Counted from the stretch's first letter, positions 33,700 to 41,778 are shown. The stretch: DNA of 64,000 bases from Pseudomonadota bacterium (GCA_018241685.1 JAFEDJ010000039.1:1-64000), one strand, 5' to 3'. Made by a program: numbers and translations. The notes: generated by a model not told the origin, from the sequence alone.

Positions 33700-34410
33700 A
33701 TGACGTCCAGACTCTCGGCGGACCTCGCGCTGCGTATCGGCCTGGCTGCAAGGGTGCTACCCGGCGTGGCGGTGGCCGACGTGGTGCAGGCACTGATTGC
33801 GCTGCTGGGGTTTCCGCTGACCGACCGCAAGCTCCGCTCGCTGACGGTGGCGCAATTGCGGGCCGCACCCGGCGGCGTACTGCTGCAGGTGCCGCGCCCG
33901 CAGTTGCGGGAAGCCCTCGCATTCCTGACGGACCGGGCGTCCGTGAACATCATCGACACCACGATCCCGCCGATCCAGCGTTATGAGGACGGCGACATGC
34001 CGGGCTCCGTCCGCATCGCCGTTGCGTCCGATTCGGGGCTGCAACTGGACGGCTTCTTCAACACTTGTCTGCGCTTTCTTGTCTTCCAGCTGAGCGCGAC
34101 GGAAACGCGGCTGATCGACGTGCGCGGCACAGCGGCCGCGAAGGCAACCGACGACGGCAATCGATGGCGGGCGGAGTGCATTGCCGATTGCCACCTGCTG
34201 CTGACCGTCGGCGTGGGCACATCCAATGTGGCGCGCCTCATGCGCCTCGGTGTTCATCCGCTGGGTTACGGAAGCCCGATGGCTGCGCCCTGGGCCCTGG
34301 ATCGGATTCAGGAGGTCCTGCAGGGCACGCCGCCGCCCTGGCTCGTCAAAGCCGGAAGGCTTGAAAGGCCAAGACCGCTGGTCCTCCATTGCGGATCGAG
34401 CCTGCAATAG
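33700..34410 (+). CDS. vnfY: Cofactor-binding NafY/VnfY-like protein
   Basis: 236 aa with a two-part layout like NafY/VnfY: a helical N-terminal domain (about residues 1-85; LRKLRSLTV-type helix-turn pattern) and a C-terminal dinitrogenase-cofactor-binding domain (about 100-225; SVRIAVASDSGLQLDGFFNTCLRFLVFQL and LLLTVGVGTSNVARLMRLGVHPLGYG). NafY-family proteins bind apo-nitrogenase and cofactor. Start at 33700, 10 bp after the ferredoxin stop. The symbol is tentative. Confidence 0.75.
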   Translation: MTSRLSADLALRIGLAARVLPGVAVADVVQALIALLGFPLTDRKLRSLTVAQLRAAPGGVLLQVPRPQLREALAFLTDRASVNIIDTTIPPIQRYEDGDMPGSVRIAVASDSGLQLDGFFNTCLRFLVFQLSATETRLIDVRGTAAAKATDDGNRWRAECIADCHLLLTVGVGTSNVARLMRLGVHPLGYGSPMAAPWALDRIQEVLQGTPPPWLVKAGRLERPRPLVLHCGSSLQ

Positions 34411-34433
34411 CGATTTCCCTATAGCTCATATCG

Positions 34434-34469
34434 AAGACCCGTCCCGCCGGAATTGGCGCGACGGGTCTT
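34434..34469 (+). terminator. Terminator after the vnfH-Fd-vnfY operon
   Basis: AAGACCCGTC / GACGGGTCTT arms (10 bp) around a GC-rich loop, followed by TTCTTATT. Confidence 0.75.
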
Positions 34470-34495
34470 TCTTATTCAGGGCCAGAGGCGCCCAC

Positions 34496-34509
34496 GCACA
34501 ATCGCGAAC
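34496..34509 (+). promoter_or_regulatory. VnfA-type upstream site, distal (vnfD)
   Basis: GCAC-AATCGC-GAAC, 29 bp upstream of the proximal site. Confidence 0.62.
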
Positions 34510-34524
34510 ATCGAATTGCGCATG

Positions 34525-34538
34525 GTACGCGGGCGAAC
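34525..34538 (+). promoter_or_regulatory. VnfA-type upstream site, proximal (vnfD)
   Basis: GTAC-GCGGGC-GAAC, 110 bp before the sigma-54 promoter. Confidence 0.68.
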
Positions 34539-34593
34539 GGATTTGAGGTCACAAAAGGCAGAATTGGAAATAGAGACTCACGATATAACCACT

Positions 34594-34606
34594 CAATGCA
34601 TTGATT
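34594..34606 (-). promoter_or_regulatory. IHF-binding consensus between UAS and promoter
   Basis: On the minus strand AATCAATGCATTG fits WATCAA-N4-TTR exactly. It lies between the activator sites and the sigma-54 promoter in AT-rich DNA, where IHF bending normally helps activator contact. Confidence 0.6.
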
Positions 34607-34647
34607 TTATTGCAAATACAATTTCATGAAATTGATTAAGGCGTGCA

Positions 34648-34663
34648 TGGCACGCTCGATGCT
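34648..34663 (+). promoter_or_regulatory. Sigma-54 promoter of vnfDGK
   Basis: TGGCACGCTCGATGCT, exact GG-N10-GC with the full TGGCACG -24 element. Expected start about 70 nt before the vnfD ATG. Confidence 0.88.
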
Positions 34664-34743
34664 AAATGGAATTGCCTTCCCGATCGAAATGCTTTTCCGT
34701 TTCCACTCCGGCCAGCCCGGAATCAATTGCAAGGAGAAATGCC

Positions 34744-36168
34744 ATGCCCATGGTCCTGCTCGAATGCGACAAGGACATTCCCGAGCGCCAGAAACACATC
34801 TACCTCAAGGCGCCCGATGAGGACACCCGTGAATACCTGCCGATTGCCAACGCGGCGACGATTCCCGGCACCCTGTCCGAGCGCGGTTGCGCCTTCTGCG
34901 GCGCCAAGCTGGTGATCGGCGGTGTGCTGAAGGACACCATCCAGATGATCCACGGCCCGCTCGGCTGCGCCTACGACACCTGGCACACCAAGCGCTACCC
35001 GACGGACAACGGCCACTTCAACATGAAGTACGTGTGGTCCACCGACATGAAGGAAAGCCACATCGTGTTCGGCGGCGAAAAGCGCCTCGAGCAGAGCATG
35101 AACGAGGCTTTCGACGAGATGCCGGACATCAAGCGGATGATCGTCTACACCACCTGCCCGACGGCGCTGATCGGCGACGACATCAAGGCGGTGGCCAAGA
35201 AGGTCATGAAGGAGCGGCCGGACGTGGACATCTTCACCGTTGAATGTCCGGGCTTCTCCGGCGTGTCCCAGTCCAAGGGCCACCATGTGCTCAATATCGG
35301 CTGGATCAACGAGAAGGTCGAGACGCTGGAGAAGGAGATCACCAGCGAATACACGATGAATTTCATCGGCGACTTCAACATCCAGGGCGACACCCAGCTG
35401 CTGCAGACCTACTGGGACAAGCTCGGCATCCAGGTGGTTGCCCACTTCACCGGCAACGGCACCTACGACGACCTGCGCTGCATGCACCAGGCCAAGCTCA
35501 ACGTGGTGAACTGCGCCCGCTCGTCCGGCTACATCGCCAACGAGCTGAAGAAGCGCTACGGCATTCCGCGCCTCGACATCGACTCCTGGGGCTTCAGCTA
35601 CATGGCCGAGGGCATCCGCAAGATCTGCGCCTTCTTCGGCATCGAGGAACGCGGCGAGGCGCTGATCGCCGAGGAGGAAGCCAAGTGGAAGCCCAAGCTC
35701 GACTGGTACAAGGAACGCCTGCAGGGCAAGAAGATGGCGATCTGGACCGGCGGGCCGCGCCTGTGGCACTGGACCAAGTCGGTGGAAGACGACCTTGGCA
35801 TCCAGGTGGTGGCCATGTCCTCCAAGTTCGGCCATGAGGAGGATTTCGAGAAGGTCATCGCCCGCGGCCGTGAAGGCACCTACTACATCGACGACGGCAA
35901 CGAGCTGGAGTTCTTCGAGATCATCGATCTGGTCAAGCCGGACGTGATCTTCACCGGCCCGCGGGTTGGCGAGCTGGTCAAGAAGCTGCACATCCCGTAC
36001 GTGAATGGCCACGGCTACCACAACGGCCCGTACATGGGTTTCGAGGGCTTCGTGAATCTGGCCCGCGACACCTACAACGCGGTCTACAACCCCCTGCGTC
36101 ACCTGGCTGGCGTCGATATCCGCGACAAGGCCCAGAGCACGCCGGTGATCCTGCGGGAGGCTGCGTGA
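34744..36168 (+). CDS. vnfD: V-nitrogenase alpha subunit
   Basis: 474 aa, the same length as Azotobacter VnfD as I recall it. P-cluster ligands Cys49, Cys75 and Cys138; FeV-cofactor ligands Cys257 (VVNCARSSG) and His423 (VNGHGYHNG); active-site Gln176 and His180 (SQSKGHH). The loop TGGPRL at 335-340 is the VnfD form that binds the bridging carbonate; NifD has a different loop there. These residues make this a vanadium enzyme. The ribosome site AAGGAGAAA is strong. It is transcribed from its own sigma-54 promoter with vnfG and vnfK. Confidence 0.97.
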   Translation: MPMVLLECDKDIPERQKHIYLKAPDEDTREYLPIANAATIPGTLSERGCAFCGAKLVIGGVLKDTIQMIHGPLGCAYDTWHTKRYPTDNGHFNMKYVWSTDMKESHIVFGGEKRLEQSMNEAFDEMPDIKRMIVYTTCPTALIGDDIKAVAKKVMKERPDVDIFTVECPGFSGVSQSKGHHVLNIGWINEKVETLEKEITSEYTMNFIGDFNIQGDTQLLQTYWDKLGIQVVAHFTGNGTYDDLRCMHQAKLNVVNCARSSGYIANELKKRYGIPRLDIDSWGFSYMAEGIRKICAFFGIEERGEALIAEEEAKWKPKLDWYKERLQGKKMAIWTGGPRLWHWTKSVEDDLGIQVVAMSSKFGHEEDFEKVIARGREGTYYIDDGNELEFFEIIDLVKPDVIFTGPRVGELVKKLHIPYVNGHGYHNGPYMGFEGFVNLARDTYNAVYNPLRHLAGVDIRDKAQSTPVILREAA

Positions 36169-36509
36169 TGCTGGACGACAAGCTCGAGGACGTCTTCAGC
36201 TACACGGAAGAGCGCTGCCTGTGGCAGTTCTTCTCCCGTACCTGGGACCGCACCGAAAACATCCACGGCGTCGTCGATCAGGCCACGGCCTTGCTCACCG
36301 GCAAGCCGCCCAAGCGCGACACGCCGATGGAGCGCCTGCACTACGCCGACGGCCGGATCATGGCCGACGACCTGCGGGAGCGCTATCCGTGGGTGCGCGA
36401 AGCCGGCGAGGCCGAGATCACCCAGGTGATGGAGAGCCTCAAGGCCCGCCTGCTCGACACCACGATCGCCCGTTCCACCAACCGCGAACTCAATCACCAC
36501 CTTTATTGA
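36168..36509 (+). CDS. vnfG: V-nitrogenase delta subunit
   Basis: 113 aa. The delta subunit is found only in V and Fe-only nitrogenases and binds the alpha subunit near the cofactor. N-terminal DKLEDVFSYTEERCLWQFFSRTWDR and GEAEITQVMESLKARL are typical. The ATG at 36168 overlaps the vnfD stop (TGATG) and is preferred to the GTG at 36165, giving the usual length. Confidence 0.95.
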   Translation: MLDDKLEDVFSYTEERCLWQFFSRTWDRTENIHGVVDQATALLTGKPPKRDTPMERLHYADGRIMADDLRERYPWVREAGEAEITQVMESLKARLLDTTIARSTNRELNHHLY

Positions 36510-36560
36510 GCATCACCGGGCGGGGGCCTCGGCACCTGCCCGCAGCCAAGGGGAATTCTC

Positions 36561-37985
36561 ATGAGTGCATGTGATACGGCCGCCGTGAAGCCGGCCGAAG
36601 TGAAACTCGTCCCGAAGGACCGGGGCGGCATCATCAACCCGATGTACGACTGCCAGCCGGCCGGCGCCCAGTTCGCCGGAATCGGCGTCAAGGACTGCAT
36701 CCCGCTGGTCCATGGTGGCCAGGGCTGCACGATGTTCGTGCGCCTGCTGTTCGCCCAGCATTTCAAGGAGAACTTCGACATCGCTTCCACCTCGCTGCAC
36801 GAAGAGTCGGCAGTGTTCGGCGGCACCAAGCGGGTGGAGGAGGGCGTGATGGTGCTGGCCAAACGCTACCCGAACCTGCGCGTCATCCCGATCATCACCA
36901 CCTGCTCGACGGAAGTGATCGGCGACGACATCGAAGGCACCATCAACAACTGCAACCGGGCCCTCAAGGCCGAGTTCCCGGATCGCCACATCTACCTGGC
37001 GCCGGTGCATACGCCCAGCTTCAAGGGTAGCCACGTGAGCGGCTACGCGGAGTGCCTGAAGTCGATGGTGAAGACCATCGCCAAGACCAAGGGCACGCCG
37101 AACGGCAAGCTCAACCTGATCCCCGGCTGGGTCAATCCGGGCGACATCACGCTCCTCAAGTACTACATGAAGGAGATGGGCGTCGACGCCAACATGCTGG
37201 TGGATACCGAAGACTTCGATTCGCCGATGATGCCGAACAAGGTCATCGACACCCACGGACGCACCACCGTCGAGGACATCCAGGAAAGCGCCAATGCCGT
37301 TGCGACGGTGTCCCTGGCTCGCTACGAAGGTGCGACCACCGGCGAATACCTGAAGGATGCCTTCGAGGTTCCGCACAACCTGGTGAACACGCCCTACGGC
37401 ATCAAGAACACCGATGACATGCTGCGCAAGATCAGCGAGATCACCGGTAAGGACATCCCCGAATCGCTGGTGCGCGAGCGCGGTATCGCCCTCGATGCGC
37501 TGGCCGACCTGGCCCACATGTTCTTCGCCAACAAGAAGGTTGCCATCTTCGGCCACCCCGATCTGGTGCTGGGCCTCGCCCAGTTCTGCATGGAAGTGGA
37601 GCTGGAGCCGGTGCTGCTGCTGATCGGCGACGACCAGGGCAGCAAGTACAAGAAGGACCCGCGCATCGCCGAGCTCAAGGCCTCCGCCCACTTCGACATG
37701 GAGATCATCCATAACGCCGACCTGTGGGATCTGGAGAAGAAGATCGCCAAGGGCGAGGTGAAGCTCGACCTGATCATGGGGCACTCGAAGGGCCGCTACA
37801 TCGCCATCGACGCCAACATCCCGATGGTCCGGGTCGGCTTCCCGACCTTCGACCGGGCGGGCCTCTACCGCAAGCCCACGGTGGGCTACAAGGGCGCGAT
37901 GGAGCTGGCGGAGTCCATTGCCAACGCGATGTTTGCGCACATGGAGTACACCAGGGATCGTGAGTGGATCCTGAACACCTGGTAA
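36561..37985 (+). CDS. vnfK: V-nitrogenase beta subunit
   Basis: 474 aa. P-cluster ligands Cys31 (MYDCQPAG), Cys56 (GGQGCTMF) and Cys115 (IITTCSTEVIGDD). It lacks the long N-terminal extension of NifK, as expected for VnfK. It forms the alpha2beta2delta2 enzyme with VnfD and VnfG. The ribosome site AAGGGGAA precedes the ATG. Confidence 0.96.
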   Translation: MSACDTAAVKPAEVKLVPKDRGGIINPMYDCQPAGAQFAGIGVKDCIPLVHGGQGCTMFVRLLFAQHFKENFDIASTSLHEESAVFGGTKRVEEGVMVLAKRYPNLRVIPIITTCSTEVIGDDIEGTINNCNRALKAEFPDRHIYLAPVHTPSFKGSHVSGYAECLKSMVKTIAKTKGTPNGKLNLIPGWVNPGDITLLKYYMKEMGVDANMLVDTEDFDSPMMPNKVIDTHGRTTVEDIQESANAVATVSLARYEGATTGEYLKDAFEVPHNLVNTPYGIKNTDDMLRKISEITGKDIPESLVRERGIALDALADLAHMFFANKKVAIFGHPDLVLGLAQFCMEVELEPVLLLIGDDQGSKYKKDPRIAELKASAHFDMEIIHNADLWDLEKKIAKGEVKLDLIMGHSKGRYIAIDANIPMVRVGFPTFDRAGLYRKPTVGYKGAMELAESIANAMFAHMEYTRDREWILNTW

Positions 37986-38008
37986 TCCGGTCACGGCTTA
38001 GTCAGGCG

Positions 38009-38060
38009 CCGGTTCCGCGCAGGCGGAACCGGCTGGAACGGAACGGGGCCCGGCCCCGTT
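38009..38060 (+). repeat. Two strong hairpins after vnfK
   Basis: First: CCGGTTCCGC / GCGGAACCGG, 10 bp with a GCAG tetraloop (38009-38032). Second: AACGGGG / CCCCGTT with a short loop (38042-38060). No T-run follows, so they look like mRNA-stabilising or processing structures between vnfK and downstream genes, not a terminator. Confidence 0.7.
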
Positions 38061-38091
38061 TCCGCCCTCAACCCACCGCGGAGACGCCCCG

Positions 38092-38985
38092 ATGCTCTCG
38101 CACGACGATCTGGCGAAGGACTTCGCCGCCTGTTTCGGCCGCCGCCACCACCTGCCCGAGTATCGCCAGGTGGAGTTCTGCAGCAAGAAGAAGAAACTCT
38201 CCTTCGGCTCCACGGAGGCCGACAGCCACCCGCAGCTTCCGGGGCTGCTGGCCACGGAAATGGCCTTTTCGTTGCTCGAAGGGTTGCTGACCTCGGCCCA
38301 TCCGCACATCGAGGACCTGCCCAGCTGGAAGAAATACCAGGCCCTGCCCAGGCACAGCACGCTGGAGAAGATTGTGGCGGAGGTCTACCGCATCCTGCGC
38401 ATCTGCCATCTGGCGTGGGCCTTGCCGGACGGTCACATCGAGCTGGACGACGGCCTGGTGCGCATCCGCTGCGTGCATGGACGCTGCGCCCAGTTCATCA
38501 CCCTGTCCACGATGGGGCTGGAACTGCTCGAATCCTTCGTGCTGTTCTATCTGGATTCCTTCAACCAGCCCCATGGGCAGGCCTACGTCGAGGCCATGCT
38601 GGTCCAGTACTTCACCGACATCGTCACCGAGATCAAGGGTTTCAACGACGAGGACCGCATTCTCTACCAGTTCAACCAGACCCTGCCGATGAACCGGCAT
38701 TTCCGTTTCGACAACGACAATCCGGCCTTCCGCATCGATGGGGAGCTGCTGTGCATCGAGATCGGCAAGCGCTTTGCCGACCCGGCGCGCTACCCGGTGG
38801 ACTTCTACCTCGTCTTCGACAACGTGCTGCACATCATCCCCGTGGAGGCGCTCAAGGACGGTCGCCTGCCCCTGAACCGGCTGCCCCTGTGGCGCGCCCG
38901 CACTGCCGACGGCGTGCACCTGCCGGAACGCTTCCGGGCCCGCTTCGGACGCGAAGTGAATGTCGTCGGCCTGCCGATGACCTGA
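38092..38985 (+). CDS. vnf-associated protein of unknown function, 297 aa
   Basis: Not recognised. Soluble, mixed alpha/beta protein without membrane segments. Features include a KKKKLSFGS stretch near residue 28, a helical centre rich in aromatic residues (ILRICHLAWALPDGHIEL; SFVLFYLDSFNQPHGQAYVEAML) and a strand-rich C terminus (VDFYLVFDNVLHIIPVEALKDG). It sits 106 bp after vnfK behind two hairpins and before a cofactor-carrier-like gene, so it is probably co-transcribed with vnfDGK and may act in V-nitrogenase maturation or regulation. Confidence 0.75.
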   Translation: MLSHDDLAKDFAACFGRRHHLPEYRQVEFCSKKKKLSFGSTEADSHPQLPGLLATEMAFSLLEGLLTSAHPHIEDLPSWKKYQALPRHSTLEKIVAEVYRILRICHLAWALPDGHIELDDGLVRIRCVHGRCAQFITLSTMGLELLESFVLFYLDSFNQPHGQAYVEAMLVQYFTDIVTEIKGFNDEDRILYQFNQTLPMNRHFRFDNDNPAFRIDGELLCIEIGKRFADPARYPVDFYLVFDNVLHIIPVEALKDGRLPLNRLPLWRARTADGVHLPERFRARFGREVNVVGLPMT

Positions 38986-39024
38986 CCCGTCCCTCACATC
39001 GTCCCCAACCTATAGGAGCCCATC

Positions 39025-39498
39025 ATGGAAAAGAACGGTTTGCTCAGGATCGCCATCGCCACCAACGACCTGCTGCAGGTCAATGCCAACTTCGCTGCCG
39101 CACGCCAGCTCGTCATCTACGAAGTCGGCCTGCAGCGCGGCGAGTTCGTCGACAGCGTCCAGTTCCGCGGTACGGCGGCTGGGAAGGGCAATGGTGGCAA
39201 GGGGCCCGGCGGCGGCATGGGCTGTTCGATGGGCGACCCGAGCGGCGGCGCCAGCGCGGAGCACATGACGGCCCGCATCGAGGCGGTGCGCGGCTGCGCG
39301 ATCCTGTTCAGCAAGGGCTTGTCCGATCTGCACGCGGTGACGGTCAAGAACATGGGCGTCTATCCGGTGAAGATGGAGAACAGCCGGGACATCACCGAGG
39401 TCGTCGAATACGTGCAGCGCATGCTGGAGCGTCCGCCCTTGTGGATGCGTCGCGCTCTGGGCGTGGAGGCTCCGGCCGAATACGCCGAAACCTGCTGA
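39025..39498 (+). CDS. NifX/NifB-C-like cofactor-binding protein
   Basis: 157 aa, dinitrogenase iron-molybdenum cofactor domain (LLRIAIATNDLLQVNANFAAARQLVIYEV, then RIEAVRGCAILFSKGLSDLHAVTVKNMGVYPVKM). A Gly-rich insert with Cys (GKGPGGGMGCSMGDPSGG, about residues 55-75) is unusual and could be flexible or metal-binding. It is a second VnfX-like carrier in the island. The ribosome site TAGGAG is good. It is 39 bp after the 297-aa gene. Confidence 0.8.
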   Translation: MEKNGLLRIAIATNDLLQVNANFAAARQLVIYEVGLQRGEFVDSVQFRGTAAGKGNGGKGPGGGMGCSMGDPSGGASAEHMTARIEAVRGCAILFSKGLSDLHAVTVKNMGVYPVKMENSRDITEVVEYVQRMLERPPLWMRRALGVEAPAEYAETC

Positions 39499-39508
39499 GG
39501 AGACGACG

Positions 39509-39745
39509 ATGAAGACCCGTGGTCTGCAGAATGCGATCAATCGCCTGAAGGGCGCCCGCAAGTTCGGCAGCATGACGCTGCTGGCCCAGGCGGAAAGGGA
39601 GGCCCGGCAAACCCTGGAGCAGGCACGCGTCTGGATGGAGCGTGCCGGCCTGGGCGATGCCTCGACCGCCGACGAACGCCATGGCGAAGTGGTGAAGGCG
39701 GTGCTGGAACTGGAAGTGACCCTGTTCGGCACGCCGCCGCGCTGA
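39509..39745 (+). CDS. Small helical protein, 78 aa, end of vnfDGK operon
   Basis: Charged, mostly helical protein (AINRLKGARKFGSMTLLAQAEREARQTLEQARVWMERAG...). No family is recognised. It lies 10 bp after the NifX-like gene with GAGGAG as ribosome site and is the last gene before the shared terminator. It may be a partner of the cofactor carrier; that is context only. Confidence 0.65.
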   Translation: MKTRGLQNAINRLKGARKFGSMTLLAQAEREARQTLEQARVWMERAGLGDASTADERHGEVVKAVLELEVTLFGTPPR

Positions 39746-39776
39746 GGTCCGCCTCCTTTTCCGGCGAAGTCCAGTA

Positions 39777-39814
39777 AGCGAAGGGCCCGTTCCTCCCGGA
39801 GCGGGTCCTTCGCT
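39777..39814. terminator. Bidirectional terminator between convergent vnf operons
   Basis: AGCGAAGG(g)CCCG / CGGG(t)CCTTCGCT, about 12 bp paired with a short loop, flanked by TTTG on the + side. It separates the vnfDGK operon (+) from the transporter operon (-). Confidence 0.85.
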
Positions 39815-39847
39815 TTGCTGCACCCAGCATGGGCGCAACGACAACGA

Positions 39848-40045
39848 CTACATCGGCGTGATGCCGTACTCCTTGTAAATCTCATCCTGGGCGAGGCGGA
39901 ACTCGTCCATGGAGAACGCGTAGCCGCTTTCCTTGAGGAAAGCCCAGGAGGCCGGTTCATCCTCGGACAGGGCTTGCACGGCCTCGCGGAAATCGGCGTC
40001 GGAACGCATGCGGCGGATATAGGACACGGCGGAATCTACGGACAT
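39848..40045 (-). CDS. Nif11-like protein, 65 aa
   Basis: Matches the Nif11 domain: helical VDSAVSYIRRMRSDADFREAVQAL followed by ESGYAFSMDEFRLAQDEI. The family was named from a nif-cluster gene; a subset serve as RiPP leader peptides. No Gly-Gly core-peptide tail is present here, so a peptide precursor is unlikely. It is the last gene of the ABC-transporter operon and overlaps the preceding gene by 10 nt, with GGAGA as ribosome site. The role in nitrogen fixation is unknown. Confidence 0.78.
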   Translation of the reverse strand: MSVDSAVSYIRRMRSDADFREAVQALSEDEPASWAFLKESGYAFSMDEFRLAQDEIYKEYGITPM

Positions 40046-40932
40046 GGATGGATCTCCGGTTGTGAAGCGTTGGTGAAGGGACAGCTGAAAGGGGAGGCCG
40101 TCCGCGCATCCAGGCCGGGCTCGCCGAAGGCCAGCGGCGCGCCGCCGGGGACGAGGCGCGCCTGCAGGATGTCCTCCATCCACTGGCGAACCCGGTCTAC
40201 GTCCGCATCCACAGCCGGGATGAAGGCGTCAGCGCGATAGGCGTGCAAAGGCGCGGGCAGGCGCAGACGGACGAAGGCCTGGCGCAGGTCTTCCTTCAGG
40301 TAAGGGTCGAGCCCGGCGCGGAAGGTCCACATGTATTCAGGGATCGGCCGGGATGTGGCCAGCACCCGCAAGCTGTTCGGCAGAATGAGCCCCTCGCCGA
40401 GCAGCCGCGTGTAGACCTCCTTGCTCATGCCACCAGCCGGGACGCGCATTTCGGCCACGGCGCTGGCCACCTGGTCGTGGCCGCCGAAATGCCGCCGGCG
40501 GTAGTCCCGCTCGGCGACCAGTCCCGCCTCCAGTAGCAGGTGGCGGGGCACCCAGCTACCCGACGTGGAGGCCAGGTCGCCCAGCGCGATCTCCTTGCCC
40601 CGCAGGTCGTGGAGGCTGGTAGCCGGGCTGGCGTGGGGGACGACGATGACGGCCTGGAAGGTGGGACCGGTACTGCCGGCGTGAGTCGGCCGCGCAAAGG
40701 GCTCCAGCTCGGCCTTACGGCTCTGCAGGATGTAAGTAACAGGCCCCAGGTAGGCGATATCGAGCCGGCCGGCGCGAAGTGCCTCACCGGTGGCGGCATA
40801 GGTTTCGCCGACGATCAGCTCGACGGGCATCGCCAACTGCTCCTCGAGATAGGCTTGCAATGGCGCATTGCGCGCCAGTACGACAGGAGGTGACTCGCCG
40901 GGCAGCAGGCCGCAGCGCAAGGGCGTGCTCAT
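40036..40932 (-). CDS. PhnD-like binding protein without signal peptide
   Basis: 298 aa, PhnD-type oxyanion-binding fold: YAATGEALRAGRLDIAYLGPVTYILQSR, FQAVIVV, DLASTSGSWVPRHLLLEAG and IPEYMWTFRAGLDP. It is a close paralogue of the exported binding protein two genes upstream but begins directly with MSTPLRCGLLPGES and has no signal peptide. Its ATG overlaps the permease stop (ATGA), leaving no room for one. The C terminus has two Cys (SPFSCPF, HPCP). It may be a cytoplasmic oxyanion (vanadate?) binding protein. Confidence 0.85.
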   Translation of the reverse strand: MSTPLRCGLLPGESPPVVLARNAPLQAYLEEQLAMPVELIVGETYAATGEALRAGRLDIAYLGPVTYILQSRKAELEPFARPTHAGSTGPTFQAVIVVPHASPATSLHDLRGKEIALGDLASTSGSWVPRHLLLEAGLVAERDYRRRHFGGHDQVASAVAEMRVPAGGMSKEVYTRLLGEGLILPNSLRVLATSRPIPEYMWTFRAGLDPYLKEDLRQAFVRLRLPAPLHAYRADAFIPAVDADVDRVRQWMEDILQARLVPGGAPLAFGEPGLDARTASPFSCPFTNASQPEIHPCP

Positions 40933-41774
40933 GGCTGTGCGAGTCCGTCGAGAAAGTGGCGGCGCAGGCGGCCACCGAGGATGTTGATCACCGAAACCAG
41001 GCCGAGCAGCAGCAGGATCAGCGCGCTGGCCTCCCGGTATTCAAAGAGATGGAAGGCGGTGACGATCTCCAGCCCGATCCCGCCGGCGCCGACGACACCC
41101 AGGGTCGTAGCAGCGCGCAGGTTGTGCTCCCAGCGGTACAGGGTGACGTCCACCAGGCGCGGCAGGATTTGCGGCAGCACCGAGAAGCGCAACACGCCCA
41201 GCGGTGAAACGCCCTGGGCGCGCAGCGCATTGCCGGGCGCGGCGTCCACATGTTCGAGGATCTCGGCGCAGAACTTGCCGAGCATGCCCGTGGAATGGCT
41301 GGCAAGAGCCAGGATGCCCGGTAGCGGGCCGAAGCCCACTGCCGCGACGAACATGATTCCCCACACCAACCCGGGGATGGAGCGAATGGCGTTGAGGGCC
41401 AGGCGTACAGGGCCACCAAGCCAGCCCGGCGCGATGTTGCGGGCGGCCAGCGCGCCCAGCGGAATGGCCGCGAGCAGCCCGAAGCAGGTGCCGCCGACGC
41501 TCATGCTCAGCGTGTCCAGCAGCGGTTGCCCCCATCGGGGCCAGCGGCTGAAGTCCGGCGGGCAGGCATCCCCCAGCAGCTGAGCGATGGTGGACAGCGT
41601 GTTGCGGTAACGGGGCAGGTCGAAGGCGCCGCCGATGGCCGCCAGGAGTACGACGGCGCAAGCCAGCAGGCTGACGACGGCCCGCGTGCGCCGGCGTTGC
41701 TGGTGGGCACTGCGCAGCACGGCGTCGATGGCAGGATCGATATCCCGGAGCGGGATTGAGCGTTGGGCTTGCAT
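40929..41774 (-). CDS. ABC transporter permease, PhnE type
   Basis: 281 aa with six likely membrane helices and the inner-membrane ABC permease loop (NALRAQGVSPLGVLRFSVLPQILPRLVD). Similar to phosphonate/phosphate permeases (PhnE). The start at 41774 (MQAQRSIPLRD) follows the binding-protein stop by 2 bp, so translation is coupled. With the ATPase and exported binding protein it forms a complete importer. Vanadate is the likely substrate by context. Confidence 0.87.
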   Translation of the reverse strand: MQAQRSIPLRDIDPAIDAVLRSAHQQRRRTRAVVSLLACAVVLLAAIGGAFDLPRYRNTLSTIAQLLGDACPPDFSRWPRWGQPLLDTLSMSVGGTCFGLLAAIPLGALAARNIAPGWLGGPVRLALNAIRSIPGLVWGIMFVAAVGFGPLPGILALASHSTGMLGKFCAEILEHVDAAPGNALRAQGVSPLGVLRFSVLPQILPRLVDVTLYRWEHNLRAATTLGVVGAGGIGLEIVTAFHLFEYREASALILLLLGLVSVINILGGRLRRHFLDGLAQP

Positions 41775-41778
41775 GATG

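Larger units (their letters stand above)
34411..34743. other. vnfY-vnfD intergenic control region
   Basis: 333 bp without a gene. It holds, in order, a terminator-like hairpin, two VnfA-type dyads, a perfect IHF consensus and the sigma-54 promoter of vnfDGK, which are listed separately. Confidence 0.85.

Noticed and set aside
34723..36102. 459-codon minus-strand frame
   Set aside because: Antisense shadow of vnfD, whose catalytic residues are all conserved.
36513..37994. 493-codon minus-strand frame
   Set aside because: Antisense shadow of vnfK.
39848..40045. RiPP precursor with Nif11 leader
   Set aside because: No Gly-Gly cleavage site, no core peptide and no modifying enzyme nearby.
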